Assembly (NCBI GenBank): GCA_045567335.1
Contig: JBJLCZ010000006.1
Span: 1-64,000 of the forward strand
Length of the DNA: 64,000 nt
Direction: 5' to 3'
DNA from: Pelagilacustribacter sp045567335
GTDB taxonomy: Bacteria; Pseudomonadota; Alphaproteobacteria; Pelagibacterales; Pelagibacteraceae
The position numbers and the translations under genes were made by a program. Shown piece after piece: positions 16,833 through 26,517 of this stretch. The notes beneath the pieces were generated by a model that saw nothing but the letters and a program-made list of their open reading frames with translations, made no database searches and was not told the origin of the DNA. How positions within the stretch are numbered: position 1 is the first letter of the stretch; each line of letters opens with the position of its first letter.

Positions 16833-17489
16833 TTGAAAAAATTATTTTTATTTAAAATTTTAGTATTTCTTTTTATAACCTTATTCTGTTCTCTAGGTAC
16901 TTGGCAACTATACAGACTTGAGTGGAAAAATGACTTAATTAGCCAAATAGACAGAGGCTTAAATTCTACACCTATAAAGTATTCAAAAAATATAAAAAAA
17001 AATTATCAGAGAGTAATAGTAGAGGGACAATATGATTTTGAAAATCAAATTTATCTTTATAGTTTAAATTCTAAAGGGCAACCAGGATTTGATGTCATCA
17101 GTCCTTTTAAAACTTTAGGAGGTGATAATATTTTAGTAAATAGAGGCTGGATTAAAAAAGAAATGAAAAATAATCCTAAAATTAATTTTATTAATAAAAA
17201 TAAAATTCAAGGCTTTGTAAAAAAAATTGCAAAAAAAAATATTTTTAAACCAGAAAATGATATTAAAAAAAATATATGGTTTTCAATTAATTTGAACGAA
17301 ATTCAAGAAATAACTGGAAAAAGTTTTCCAAATTTTGTTCTTTTTTTGGAAGATAAATCAATAAATTTGCCAGCACCAAAAAAAATAAGTATTGATGTGC
17401 CAAATAATCACCTGAAATATGCTATAACATGGTATTCGATATCAATATCTATATTGTTTTATTTTTTATATTTTAGAAGGCAATTATGA
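16833..17489 (+). CDS. SURF1-family cytochrome oxidase biogenesis protein
   Basis: A 218-residue protein of the SURF1/Shy1 family, needed for efficient heme A insertion into oxidase subunit I in relatives. It has an N-terminal membrane helix followed by LGTWQLYRLEWK, the central ILVNRGWI motif, and a C-terminal membrane helix (about 196-214). The start is TTG at 16833, placing the hydrophobic anchor directly at the N terminus. The stop overlaps thrC by ATGA, tying the oxidase operon to thrC. Confidence 0.92.
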   Translation: MKKLFLFKILVFLFITLFCSLGTWQLYRLEWKNDLISQIDRGLNSTPIKYSKNIKKNYQRVIVEGQYDFENQIYLYSLNSKGQPGFDVISPFKTLGGDNILVNRGWIKKEMKNNPKINFINKNKIQGFVKKIAKKNIFKPENDIKKNIWFSINLNEIQEITGKSFPNFVLFLEDKSINLPAPKKISIDVPNNHLKYAITWYSISISILFYFLYFRRQL

Positions 17490-18862
17490 AATATTTTAGC
17501 ACAAGAGATAAATCATTAAACTTAAGTTTTAAAGATATATTTCTTAGAGGTCTAGCTCCGGATGGAGGTTTATTTTTACCTTATGACATTAGAAGTTATA
17601 ATGAATCTGAAATTAAAACTTTAAGTAAATTATCTTATATAGACTTAGCTACTGAAATTATTTTAAATTTTTGTAAATCTGATTTAGAGAAATCAAGACT
17701 TAAATCTCTAATAAAAAAAGCCTATCAAAATTTTAATGATAAAGAAGTCGTAAAAATAAAAAAAATTGGGGAAGTAAATATTTTAGAACTTTATAATGGT
17801 CCTACTTTAGCTTTTAAAGACATAGCCATGCAAGTTATAGGGAATATGTACGATGAATTAAATTTTGCTAAAGACAAGACCGTAAACATAGTAGTTGCAA
17901 CTTCTGGGGACACTGGATCTGCGGCAATATCAGCATTAAATGATAGAAAAAATATTAATGTTTTCATACTTCACCCACATAATAAAATTTCCAATATTCA
18001 GAAAAAAATTATGACAACTATTGGATCAAAAAATATTTTTAATATAGCTATAAAAGGAACATTTGATGATTGTCAAAAAATAGTTAAAGACATGTTTTCT
18101 GACAACAAATTTAGAGAACAAATTAATATGTCTGGGGTCAATTCCATTAATTGGGCGAGAATTATTTGTCAGATAGTATATTATTTTTATTCAGCATTTA
18201 AATTTCCAAATAAAAAATTAAATTTTTCAGTCCCAACAGGAAACTTTGGAGATGTTTATGCTGGGTATATCGCAAAAAAAATGGGTTTGCCGATAAATAA
18301 GCTTATAGTTGCTACTAATGAAAATGACATTTTACAAAGAGTTATTAACTTTGGTGAATACAAACCAAGTGAAGTAAAACCTTCTTTATCACCAAGCATG
18401 GATATTCAAGTTTCAAGTAATTTTGAGAGATTGTTATTTGATGTCTTAGATCAAGATGATCAAAAAGTTTCATTATTAATGAGCAACTTATCATCACAAG
18501 GGTATTTTAAGCTTAATCAAAAAGAGGTAGCCAATATTAAAAAAAACTTTAGTGCTATAAAAATTACCGATAAAGAAACACTAGAAATTATTCGAGAATT
18601 TGAAAAGAAATATGATTTTATTTTAGACCCTCATACTGCTACAGCAGTAGGAGCGAAAAATAAAATAAAAAATAATTCAATCACAATTGTACTTGGTACA
18701 GCGCATCCGTACAAATTTTTCGAAACTATAAAAATAGCGACCGGTAAAAAAGTTAAACCTCCAAAGCAGTTTTTAAATTTATTAGATAAAAAAGAAAAAT
18801 ATGATATATTAGATAACAAAGTCTCAGAAATTAAAAAATATATTTTGGAAAAAGTAGAATGA
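17486..18862 (+). CDS. thrC: Threonine synthase
   Basis: PLP enzyme converting O-phosphohomoserine to threonine. The 458 residues fit the bacterial ThrC type. The N terminus MKYFSTRDK is followed by the PLP lysine in GPTLAFKDIAMQ (about K111), the phosphate-binding loop TSGDTGSAA, and the late LDPHTATAV. ATG at 17486 overlaps the SURF1 stop. The homoserine kinase gene thrB lies 1 kb away on the opposite strand, converging, so the two threonine steps are not cotranscribed. Confidence 0.97.
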   Translation: MKYFSTRDKSLNLSFKDIFLRGLAPDGGLFLPYDIRSYNESEIKTLSKLSYIDLATEIILNFCKSDLEKSRLKSLIKKAYQNFNDKEVVKIKKIGEVNILELYNGPTLAFKDIAMQVIGNMYDELNFAKDKTVNIVVATSGDTGSAAISALNDRKNINVFILHPHNKISNIQKKIMTTIGSKNIFNIAIKGTFDDCQKIVKDMFSDNKFREQINMSGVNSINWARIICQIVYYFYSAFKFPNKKLNFSVPTGNFGDVYAGYIAKKMGLPINKLIVATNENDILQRVINFGEYKPSEVKPSLSPSMDIQVSSNFERLLFDVLDQDDQKVSLLMSNLSSQGYFKLNQKEVANIKKNFSAIKITDKETLEIIREFEKKYDFILDPHTATAVGAKNKIKNNSITIVLGTAHPYKFFETIKIATGKKVKPPKQFLNLLDKKEKYDILDNKVSEIKKYILEKVE

Positions 18863-19347
18863 AAATAAAAGTAGGTGGGAAATTACCATCATCAAATTTT
18901 TTTCTTTTAGACGATGCAAATAAAGTTCAAAAAATTAATTCAAGTGATTTGTTCAAAAGTCAAAAAGCCATCTTAATTGGGGTGCCGGGTGCTTTTACAA
19001 AAGTTTGCTCTGCACTACATCTACCAGGTTATGTAAAAAATTTCGAAGAAATAAAAAAAAAAGGTGTTACAAAGATTATATGTATTTCAGTCAATGATCC
19101 AAATGTAATGAAAGCTTGGGGTGAAACTCAAAATGTTAAAGATAAAGTATTTATGGCTGCAGATCCCTTTTGTGAATTTACTAAATTGATAGGAGCAGAA
19201 GTGGATAAAACTGAAAAGGGACTTGGTGTTAGATCTGTTAGATATACAATGCTTGTAGAGGATGAAATTGTAAAAAAGATAAAAGAAGAAGATGATACTG
19301 GAATTTGTGAAATATCTGCCGCTGAAAACTTTATTATGAATCTTTAA
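18859..19347 (+). CDS. Peroxiredoxin, Prx5 type
   Basis: A thiol peroxidase of 162 residues. The active-site segment is GVPGAFTKVCSALHLPGY with the peroxidatic cysteine at about C50, preceded by the threonine of the TxxC motif; the sequence closely follows the PRDX5 pattern. There is no signal peptide, so it is cytosolic. It is coupled to thrC by a 4-nt overlap and converges on rnhA with a 3-nt gap. Its reductant (thioredoxin or glutaredoxin) cannot be inferred. Confidence 0.93.
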   Translation: MKIKVGGKLPSSNFFLLDDANKVQKINSSDLFKSQKAILIGVPGAFTKVCSALHLPGYVKNFEEIKKKGVTKIICISVNDPNVMKAWGETQNVKDKVFMAADPFCEFTKLIGAEVDKTEKGLGVRSVRYTMLVEDEIVKKIKEEDDTGICEISAAENFIMNL

Positions 19348-19350
19348 TTC

Positions 19351-19782
19351 TTAAATTCTAGCTATAGCTTTGGTAGCTAATTCATCTGCTAAATTATTAT
19401 ATTTGTTATTTGAGTGACCTTTTATCCATTTCCAAGTAATTTTATAATCTCTACATAAATCATTTAACTTTATCCAAAGATCCTTATTTTTTACTGGTTT
19501 TTTATTTGCGTTTTTCCAACCATTTTGTTCCCACTTTTTAATCCACTCTGTTATGCCATTTTTTACATATATTGAATCTGTATAAATCGTAATTTCCGAA
19601 GAAGTCTTAATTTTTTGTAAAGCCTTGATTGGAGCTATTAATTCCATTCTATTATTAGTAGTATTACTTTCTTTCCCAGATATATTTTTTTGATTTTCAT
19701 TTTTATCTAAAATTACAGCTCCCCAACCCCCAGGACCAGGATTACCTGAACAAGCACCATCCGTGTAAATTTCGTATTTCAT
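19351..19782 (-). CDS. rnhA: Ribonuclease HI
   Basis: Cleaves the RNA strand of RNA-DNA hybrids. The 143-residue protein has the full DEDD set: YTDGACSGNPGPGGWG (D8), NNRMEL (E47), IYTDSIY (D69) and NNLADELA (D133), with the conserved GHS histidine at about 123. It is the last gene of the long minus-strand convoy and its start overlaps the thrB stop by one base. An rnhB gene is present elsewhere in the window. Confidence 0.97.
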   Translation of the reverse strand: MKYEIYTDGACSGNPGPGGWGAVILDKNENQKNISGKESNTTNNRMELIAPIKALQKIKTSSEITIYTDSIYVKNGITEWIKKWEQNGWKNANKKPVKNKDLWIKLNDLCRDYKITWKWIKGHSNNKYNNLADELATKAIARI

Positions 19783-20750
19783 TAAAAAAAATAATCTTCA
19801 AAATTTTTAGAGTTTTTATGAAACTCTAGTCTTTTTAAATATTCCATAGGATCTTTAACCTTTACAATGGCACCTTCAACAGTATTTAAAGTATCAAAAA
19901 CTCTTGTTAGTAAAAATCTCAATGCTGCTCCTTGTGAAAGAACTTTTATACTTTTTTTTTCATCATAAGAAAGTTTTCTAATTTCGTTATAACCATCGAT
20001 TAAATTTTTGGCTTTAGTGACGTTAAAGCTTAAATTATTTTTAAGTCCATCAAAGCATAACGCATTAAAGCATATCGCAATTTCAAAAGCAAAATAGTCA
20101 TTACAAGAAAAATAAAAATCTATAAAACCGCTAAATTTATTATCCTTAAAAAAAATATTGTCATTAAATAAGTCGGCATGAATAATACCTTTTGGTAAGT
20201 TTTTAGGCCAATTTTTTTCGACATCAGATAAATTTGACTCTATAAGTTTTGGAAGATCTTTATGAATATTTGAACATTTATTTTTTACAGAATTAAATAT
20301 TCCTCTCCAAGATTTTATCGATAAATCATTCAATCTATTGATTTTAAAATTTTTAGTTATTTCGTGCATTTTTGCCACTTCAATTCCAATTGATTTGCAA
20401 TTTTCAGGACTTAGATAATTTTTAGCTTTTCCTTCTATAAAACTTACAATCATAAGTTTTTTTTTGCCCAATTCACTTACTGGCTTATTTTCTTTATTAA
20501 TAATAGGAATAGGACATTTAAATCCAGATTTGTTTAAGCTAATCATTAATTCAGAGAAGAAAGGTAAGTCACTTTTTTTTACTCTTTTTTCGTATACTGT
20601 TAATATATATTTTTTATTATCAACAATTATTAAATAATTAGTATTCTCTATACCTTCTTGAATTCCCTCGAATTTATTTAAATTTCCAATTGAATAATTT
20701 AATAAAATATTTTCGATATCTTTTTTACTAAATTTTGTGTAAACAGCCAT
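19782..20750 (-). CDS. thrB: Homoserine kinase (ThrB, APH-like fold)
   Basis: Phosphorylates homoserine for threonine synthesis. The 322 residues belong to the aminoglycoside-phosphotransferase-like homoserine kinase type found in alphaproteobacteria. The N terminus is MAVYTKFSKKDIEN, the catalytic loop GIIHADLFNDNIFF, and the metal-binding FIDFYFS follows. It starts directly after the ispH stop (no gap) and overlaps rnhA by one base. The ispH-thrB-rnhA order is common in this class. Confidence 0.95.
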   Translation of the reverse strand: MAVYTKFSKKDIENILLNYSIGNLNKFEGIQEGIENTNYLIIVDNKKYILTVYEKRVKKSDLPFFSELMISLNKSGFKCPIPIINKENKPVSELGKKKLMIVSFIEGKAKNYLSPENCKSIGIEVAKMHEITKNFKINRLNDLSIKSWRGIFNSVKNKCSNIHKDLPKLIESNLSDVEKNWPKNLPKGIIHADLFNDNIFFKDNKFSGFIDFYFSCNDYFAFEIAICFNALCFDGLKNNLSFNVTKAKNLIDGYNEIRKLSYDEKKSIKVLSQGAALRFLLTRVFDTLNTVEGAIVKVKDPMEYLKRLEFHKNSKNFEDYFF

Positions 20751-21695
20751 TTAATCTACTTCTTTTGGTAATTTAAAAACTACTTTTTCTTCAGCTACTG
20801 TTATTTCTTCTAAAGAGACTTTGCAATGTTCTTTTATTTCAGATATCAAATTTTGAACTAATCTCTCTGGTGCAGAAGCTCCTGACGCCAAACCAATTTT
20901 TTTACATTTTTTTATTTTTTCTATCGGTAATTTCTTTTCAGAATGAACTAATTCAGATTCAGCACAACCTGCTTTTTTTGCAACTTCTACCAATCTAACA
21001 GAATTTGATGAATTTCTACTTCCGATAACAAAAAACATATCACATTTTGAAGCTATTTCTTTGACTGCACTTTGCCTATTAGTTGTTGCGTAACAAATAT
21101 CCTGTTTTATAGGAGCTTTTATTTCTTTAAATTTATTTTTAAGTGTATCAATAATTTCAGCTGTGTCATCTACGGATAATGTAGTTTGCGTAATATAAGC
21201 AAGTGGCTTATTAAATATTTTTTTATCTAGTTTAATAACATCATCAGAGGTCTCAATTAATTTGATTGAGCCTTTCGGCAATTGTCCCATTGTTCCTATT
21301 ACTTCAGGATGATTTTTATGCCCTATTAATATTATATCATATCCTTTTTTATATAGCTGTTCAGACTCTCTATGAACTTTGGAAACCAGAGGACAAGTTG
21401 CGTCGACATAAAATAAATTTTTTATTCTAGCTTCTTCTGGAACTGTTTTAGCAACTCCGTGAGCTGAAAATATAACAGGCCTTGAAAAATCCTTTATTTC
21501 TGAAAGTTCTTCCACAAAAATAGCTCCTTTTTCTTTTAGTTCGTCCACCACTTGTTTGTTGTGAACTATTTCATGACGAACATAAACTGGAGATCCAAAT
21601 TTTTTTATAGCTTTATTTACTATTTCTATAGCTCTATCAACGCCAGCACAAAATCCCCTAGGTGAAGCTAAAAGTATTTTAAGTTCATTTTTCAT
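20751..21695 (-). CDS. ispH: 4-hydroxy-3-methylbut-2-enyl diphosphate reductase
   Basis: Last enzyme of the MEP pathway, forming IPP and DMAPP with a [4Fe-4S] cluster. The 314-residue protein has the three cluster cysteines in GFCAGVDRA (C16), DATCPLVSKVHRE (C101) and DICYATTNRQ (C201), plus substrate-binding histidines in EIVHNKQVV, FSAHGV and GHKNHPE. It overlaps the blh stop by 11 nt, so precursor supply is coupled to the retinal genes upstream. Confidence 0.97.
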   Translation of the reverse strand: MKNELKILLASPRGFCAGVDRAIEIVNKAIKKFGSPVYVRHEIVHNKQVVDELKEKGAIFVEELSEIKDFSRPVIFSAHGVAKTVPEEARIKNLFYVDATCPLVSKVHRESEQLYKKGYDIILIGHKNHPEVIGTMGQLPKGSIKLIETSDDVIKLDKKIFNKPLAYITQTTLSVDDTAEIIDTLKNKFKEIKAPIKQDICYATTNRQSAVKEIASKCDMFFVIGSRNSSNSVRLVEVAKKAGCAESELVHSEKKLPIEKIKKCKKIGLASGASAPERLVQNLISEIKEHCKVSLEEITVAEEKVVFKLPKEVD

Positions 21696-22587
21696 TTTTC
21701 TCTAAAAGATATTCAAGCAATATATGCGGAAAAGTTAAAGACGCCAAACCAATAAAAATGACCTTGTAAATGGCCTCATCAAGCTCGTAAATATTGTTAA
21801 GATAATATATAGCTGCCACAAATGCTATTCCTGTAATAAATGTTAGGGGTATTGCTTTGCTAATAAATATTTTAAATCCAGAAAAAAAATTTTTATTTAA
21901 TTCAAAAATAAGAGTAATAGAATGTCTTATTGAGTGAAGGAAGCAAAAATAAATTGTGAAGGCTATAATAGGGGTTAAGAAATAATTAAGTATAATAATA
22001 GAAAAAAAATCCATTATCATAAGAGATTTTAGATTAAAATTCTTTTTATATGGTAAATAAATTGAAGAAATAAAACTTAAAAATAAAAAAAATATTAATA
22101 AATAATCATTAAAAAACGAACTTTCGAAAATGTTAAAATTTAACGTATTAAATATTTGGTTTGTGGCGTTTCTCTGAAATAATAAAGGGGCGATTATTAT
22201 AGATGATCCTTTAAAAAAAAATAAACACTCAGCTAGTAAAAATTTTCTTTTAAAAGTAAATGTAGTATCTTCTTTACCAAAATGGTACGCGGCAACGATT
22301 AAAAATAATAACAAAGTTGTATTAGGAAATATAAGCCATAAAATTATAATTAAAAAAGAAATAACGAGATAAATAAAATAAAAAAAGAAATTATACTTTA
22401 GTCCAAATAATTTTAAAAGTTTTTTTCCTTTAATATTATCTAATGCTCCGTGGGATATTCCGATAATAAGTATTAAAAATAAACAAATGACTATAGGCTC
22501 AAAATTTAAAATAAGATAAACTGGACTCGCTAAAATACATAAATTAAAAAATATTATTGAATGTTTAAAATTTATATTATTCATCAA
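21685..22587 (-). CDS. blh: Brp/Blh-family beta-carotene 15,15'-dioxygenase
   Basis: Cleaves beta-carotene into two retinals, the chromophore of proteorhodopsin. The 300-residue polytopic membrane protein has around eight hydrophobic segments. Histidines that would bind iron lie at expected spacing in ISHGALDN, AAYHFGKED, HSIRHS and FPHILLEYL. It overlaps crtY by 4 nt upstream and ispH by 11 nt downstream. The adjacent crtI, crtB and crtY, together making beta-carotene, strongly support the assignment. The rhodopsin gene itself is not in the window. Confidence 0.93.
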   Translation of the reverse strand: MMNNINFKHSIIFFNLCILASPVYLILNFEPIVICLFLILIIGISHGALDNIKGKKLLKLFGLKYNFFFYFIYLVISFLIIILWLIFPNTTLLLFLIVAAYHFGKEDTTFTFKRKFLLAECLFFFKGSSIIIAPLLFQRNATNQIFNTLNFNIFESSFFNDYLLIFFLFLSFISSIYLPYKKNFNLKSLMIMDFFSIIILNYFLTPIIAFTIYFCFLHSIRHSITLIFELNKNFFSGFKIFISKAIPLTFITGIAFVAAIYYLNNIYELDEAIYKVIFIGLASLTFPHILLEYLLEKNEK

Positions 22588-23651
22588 TTAAATAATGCCT
22601 TTATAAATATTAATTTGGGCATTTTACTTATAATATAAATATCTTCTAAAATATTGCTTTTATTTGATAAAAATTTTATTACTGAATTAGGTGAATTTTT
22701 AAACATTTTATAAAAAATATTTGGCATTTTTTCTGGATTGTTTTTAAGAACTTTTAAAAAAATATTATCAAGATACTCATATTTTTTTCCTAAATTATAA
22801 TTTTTTACTTTTTCAATATTTTCAATATTTTTTTGAATATATTTACTATGTTCTTGAATATTTAAAAAAGTATATCCTGTACTTAATCTAGTCATTCTTC
22901 CTGCTGAACCGATATTAATTATTTTACTATTATTTTTAATTGATTGGTAAAATAAAGGTATAGCTCCTTTTTCCTTATATTTAATTTTATAATTTTTTAT
23001 TTTTAAATTATTATTAATATAATTTTCCAATTGCAGATTATAATCCATAAGACTTTGATCCTTTAAATTCGAGAGCCAAGTTGTTTCAACCAATGCTTTA
23101 TTTTTACTAAAGGGTAAAGTATAAAAAAAATGTACATTTTTTTTTTGATCACAATTAAAATCCATTAGATTTAAAATTTTATCATCAAAAATATCTTTTG
23201 ATGTTTCAATTTCAATTCCTTGAAAATGTTGCCACAATTTAGATTTATCGAGTTCATTTTCAAAAACACTGTTAAAAATGATTGAGTTTTCTAAATTTAT
23301 TTTATTTAGATTTTTAAAAAAACTTATATTTGAATTAGATGAAAGTTTTGAATTAATTTTATTATAAAATTTTCCACTATCAATGCTTTGATAAGGAAAT
23401 TTTTTTGTACTTAATTTATGATAACTCTTAGAAGTATTTATTGTAAAATTGTTCCAACTTTTGATTATGCAATCTTCAAAATTGTGATCAAAAACTTTCC
23501 AGAAAGACCAAGTTTTATCTCTTTTATATTCTTTTCTAGTCTCAATAATAGCTAATGTTTTTTCTTTTAATTTGTTATTAATTTCAAGTTCATAGGCTAA
23601 AGATAAACCGGCACATCCACCTCCAATGATAACATAATCAAATTCTTTCAT
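22584..23651 (-). CDS. crtY: Lycopene beta-cyclase
   Basis: Closes both ends of lycopene to form beta-carotene. The 355-residue flavoprotein-type cyclase opens with DYVIIGGGCAGLSLAYEL (dinucleotide-binding fold) and has KTWSFW, ETTWLS and GSAGRMTRLSTGYTF, matching the CrtY family of gammaproteobacteria and marine bacteria. It overlaps crtB by 14 nt and blh by 4 nt. It is slightly shorter than typical CrtY (about 380). Confidence 0.94.
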   Translation of the reverse strand: MKEFDYVIIGGGCAGLSLAYELEINNKLKEKTLAIIETRKEYKRDKTWSFWKVFDHNFEDCIIKSWNNFTINTSKSYHKLSTKKFPYQSIDSGKFYNKINSKLSSNSNISFFKNLNKINLENSIIFNSVFENELDKSKLWQHFQGIEIETSKDIFDDKILNLMDFNCDQKKNVHFFYTLPFSKNKALVETTWLSNLKDQSLMDYNLQLENYINNNLKIKNYKIKYKEKGAIPLFYQSIKNNSKIINIGSAGRMTRLSTGYTFLNIQEHSKYIQKNIENIEKVKNYNLGKKYEYLDNIFLKVLKNNPEKMPNIFYKMFKNSPNSVIKFLSNKSNILEDIYIISKMPKLIFIKALFN

Positions 23652-24486
23652 TTAAGTTAATTTCTTCCTCCAAAATTTTATGATTAACATGATTATCGTA
23701 ATTTATTTCTTTAACAAACAATAATTTTATAAAATCAAAAATAGATAAAAAAGTTTCTATAATTTTTCTAAAAAAAGGAACATATATTTTTCCAGCTTTA
23801 TTATAATTTTCATTATTTTTTTGTTTTAGAATAAAATCACCAATCTTTTTATAAACTCTTCTTGCTACAATGACAGAAAATCTTGATCTTAAAGGTATAC
23901 CACTTATTGAGTTAAAAGACTTTTGATAAAATATTTCAGATTGTTTAACCGTTTCTTGAATGGAAGAGAAATCAGATTCTATATATTTTCTGTCGTTTCT
24001 TTTGTCTTCAATAACATCTCTAGCAATATTAGTAAGTTGCATCGCAATTCCGAGATCAATTGCGCCTTTAAGAGCTTCTTTATTTTTTACTTTTAATATT
24101 TTTGACATCATTAAACCAACTGTACCTGCAACCCTATAAGAGTACACTAATAAATCTTTTTTTGACTTAATATAAACTTTTTCTTTAAGATCCATTTCTA
24201 CACCATCAAATAAATCAATTACTATATTTTTAGAAATATTCTCACTGATAATAGTAGCCCACATTTCTTTAATAATCAGATTATTAAAATTTTTATTTAT
24301 AAATTCCTTTTTAAATTTTGAAAAGTTTTCTTTTTTAATATCTAAATGATTAATTTCATCTGCAATATCATCTAAAGTTCTACAAAAATTATATAAAGCT
24401 GAACATTTTCGTAACATTTCTTTAGATAAGAAAAAACTAGCCCAGTAAAAAGATTTTGCGTGTTTTTTTAATAAATTATTACTCAT
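23638..24486 (-). CDS. crtB: Phytoene synthase
   Basis: Condenses two geranylgeranyl diphosphates to phytoene. The 282 residues contain the two aspartate-rich metal sites: LDDIADE in the N-terminal third and NIARDVIEDKRNDR in the middle. SFYWASFFL near the start is typical of the squalene/phytoene synthase family. It lies 19 nt after crtI and overlaps crtY by 14 nt. The GGPP synthase gene crtE, needed for substrate, is not in the window. Confidence 0.95.
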   Translation of the reverse strand: MSNNLLKKHAKSFYWASFFLSKEMLRKCSALYNFCRTLDDIADEINHLDIKKENFSKFKKEFINKNFNNLIIKEMWATIISENISKNIVIDLFDGVEMDLKEKVYIKSKKDLLVYSYRVAGTVGLMMSKILKVKNKEALKGAIDLGIAMQLTNIARDVIEDKRNDRKYIESDFSSIQETVKQSEIFYQKSFNSISGIPLRSRFSVIVARRVYKKIGDFILKQKNNENYNKAGKIYVPFFRKIIETFLSIFDFIKLLFVKEINYDNHVNHKILEEEINLNERI

Positions 24487-24505
24487 TATATTGCGAAGAG
24501 ACTTT

Positions 24506-26002
24506 TCAGATATCTTCGTAGTGTTTAATTTCCTTTGTAAACAATTTCTCTAAAACTTTAGCTGAAGAAAGAACTCCCGGCATTCCTGCACCTGGATGTG
24601 TTCCTGCACCAACAAAATATAAATTTTTAAATATTTCTGATTGATTATGAAATCTAAAGTAAGCAGACTGTGAAAATTTAGGTTGAATTGAAAACCCAGA
24701 GCCATGTAAAGTTGCTAATTCTTTTTCAAAATAGTCAGGTGTTAAATAAAAATCACTTGTAACATTTTTTTTAATTCCAGGTAAAACCGTTTCATCCATC
24801 TTATTTAAAATTAAATTTTTAAATTTTTTACCCTCTGTAGACCAATTTATATTAGAAAGATTATTTGGCACAGGTACCAAGACATAAAAAGCATCTTGAC
24901 CGCTTGGAGCCATATTCGGATCTGTGGCTGATGGCCTGTGTAAATAATAGCTTATATCTTCTGACAATATTTTTTTTTCGAAAATTTTGTCTAAATGTTT
25001 CTCATAAGATTTACCAAAATAAATTGTATGATGGGCAACGTCATTAAATTTTTTTTTAGAACCAAAATAGTAAACAAATAATCCCATTGAATAGTCCATT
25101 CGCTTTATTTTTTGTTTAAATAAAAAATTATAGTTATTTTTCGATTTTATTAAATTTTTGTAAACATTTGGTGGATCAGAATTACAAATAATATAATCAC
25201 AATTTATAATTTTTGAATTATTTATTTTTACAGCTTTTACTTCTTTTTTTTCAGTCAAAATTTCTGTTACTTCTGCATCTTTAATTATTTTTATATTCTC
25301 CTCTTTCATTAATTTTTCTAATGCCTGCACAACTCTTCCGGTTCCACCCATTGAATAATGAATGCCCCATTTTTTTTCTAAAAATAAAATAAGAGTATAA
25401 ATTGAAGTTGTGGTGTAAGGATTACCTCCTACTAGTAAAGGATGCATACTAAACACCCTCCTTAATTTTTCATTAGAAATATAATTTGAAACTAAACTAT
25501 ATACAGATTTATAGCTTTTTAGTTTCAATAAAGCAGGGATTTGCTTTAGCATAAAAACTAAATTATTAAATGGTTTATCTGATAGATCGACAAACCCTTT
25601 ATCAAAAATCTTTTCTGTAAAATTAACTAGTTTTTTATATCCCTTATAATCTTTCGAAGAAAATTTTTTAACCTGTTCTTCCATAAGTGTATCATTTCCA
25701 TTATAATCAAAAGTTTCACCATCGTTAAATACAAAGCGGTACCACAAATCTAGAGGAACAATTTCGACATAGTCAGAAATTTTTTTGTTAAATAAAGAAA
25801 ATAATTCATCAAATAAATATGGAGCCGTAATTACAGTAGGACCGCCATCATAAATAAATTTGTCTTTTTTAAAAACACGAGCTCGACCACCTAAATCAGG
25901 ATGTTTTTCTACAAGTGTAACATCAAAACCTCTAGCACGCATTCTCAATGCTACGGCTAAACCACCAAAACCTGAACCAATAACTATTATTTTTTTTGCC
26001 AT
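24506..26002 (-). CDS. crtI: Phytoene desaturase
   Basis: Introduces four double bases' worth of unsaturation (four desaturations) converting phytoene to lycopene, using FAD. The 498-residue protein has the N-terminal FAD fold VIGSGFGGLAVALRMRARG, DLGGRARVF, DGGPTV, and the C-terminal signature FVGAGTHPGAGMPGVL. It begins only 17 nt after the ATP synthase b-subunit stop with no visible terminator between, so cotranscription with the Fo genes is plausible. It is the first of the crtI-crtB-crtY-blh retinal set. Confidence 0.96.
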   Translation of the reverse strand: MAKKIIVIGSGFGGLAVALRMRARGFDVTLVEKHPDLGGRARVFKKDKFIYDGGPTVITAPYLFDELFSLFNKKISDYVEIVPLDLWYRFVFNDGETFDYNGNDTLMEEQVKKFSSKDYKGYKKLVNFTEKIFDKGFVDLSDKPFNNLVFMLKQIPALLKLKSYKSVYSLVSNYISNEKLRRVFSMHPLLVGGNPYTTTSIYTLILFLEKKWGIHYSMGGTGRVVQALEKLMKEENIKIIKDAEVTEILTEKKEVKAVKINNSKIINCDYIICNSDPPNVYKNLIKSKNNYNFLFKQKIKRMDYSMGLFVYYFGSKKKFNDVAHHTIYFGKSYEKHLDKIFEKKILSEDISYYLHRPSATDPNMAPSGQDAFYVLVPVPNNLSNINWSTEGKKFKNLILNKMDETVLPGIKKNVTSDFYLTPDYFEKELATLHGSGFSIQPKFSQSAYFRFHNQSEIFKNLYFVGAGTHPGAGMPGVLSSAKVLEKLFTKEIKHYEDI

Positions 26003-26019
26003 TATTATTATGGCCTATT

Positions 26020-26517
26020 CTAACTGGATTTTTTCTTAAGAGCTAATTTTGTTTCTTCAATACTATTCAAATAAAGCTTTTCCAGCTTACTTTTATCTAA
26101 GGAATTTTTTAATAATCTTTCTATTGATCTCATAGCTATTTTTATAGACACATTTTTAATGTCTTTATAAGCCTGGTCTTTCATTTGTTTAATTTTATCC
26201 TCTGCACTTTTTTTTCTATTTTCAATTAAATTATGTAATTCTTCATTTGTTTTGATGATTAATTTTTCAGAATCTTCATTTGCTTTATTTATCATCAACT
26301 TAATTTCTGATTTGGAATTACTTATTTTTTTTTCACGCTCACTCAATAAATCTTTTGCTTCTTCTTTTAGTTTTTCAGCATTATTAATTTGATCTTTAAT
26401 ATTTTTTATACTTTCATCTAAAATGAAAAAAACTTTTTGTGGCACTTTTAAATATATTATCAATCCAACAAATATTACAAAAGATACAGCGACCCAAAAT
26501 GTAGCATCTATAATCAT
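26020..26517 (-). CDS. atpF: ATP synthase F0 subunit b
   Basis: One of the two peripheral-stalk subunits of the alphaproteobacterial ATP synthase. 165 residues: a single N-terminal membrane helix (about 5-23), then a long charged coiled coil (about 30-145). The N terminus lies in the membrane and the helix reaches F1. It overlaps the b' gene by 4 nt (ATGA) and is the last Fo gene before crtI. The b/b' pair, rather than two identical b subunits, is usual in this class. Confidence 0.92.
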   Translation of the reverse strand: MIIDATFWVAVSFVIFVGLIIYLKVPQKVFFILDESIKNIKDQINNAEKLKEEAKDLLSEREKKISNSKSEIKLMINKANEDSEKLIIKTNEELHNLIENRKKSAEDKIKQMKDQAYKDIKNVSIKIAMRSIERLLKNSLDKSKLEKLYLNSIEETKLALKKKSS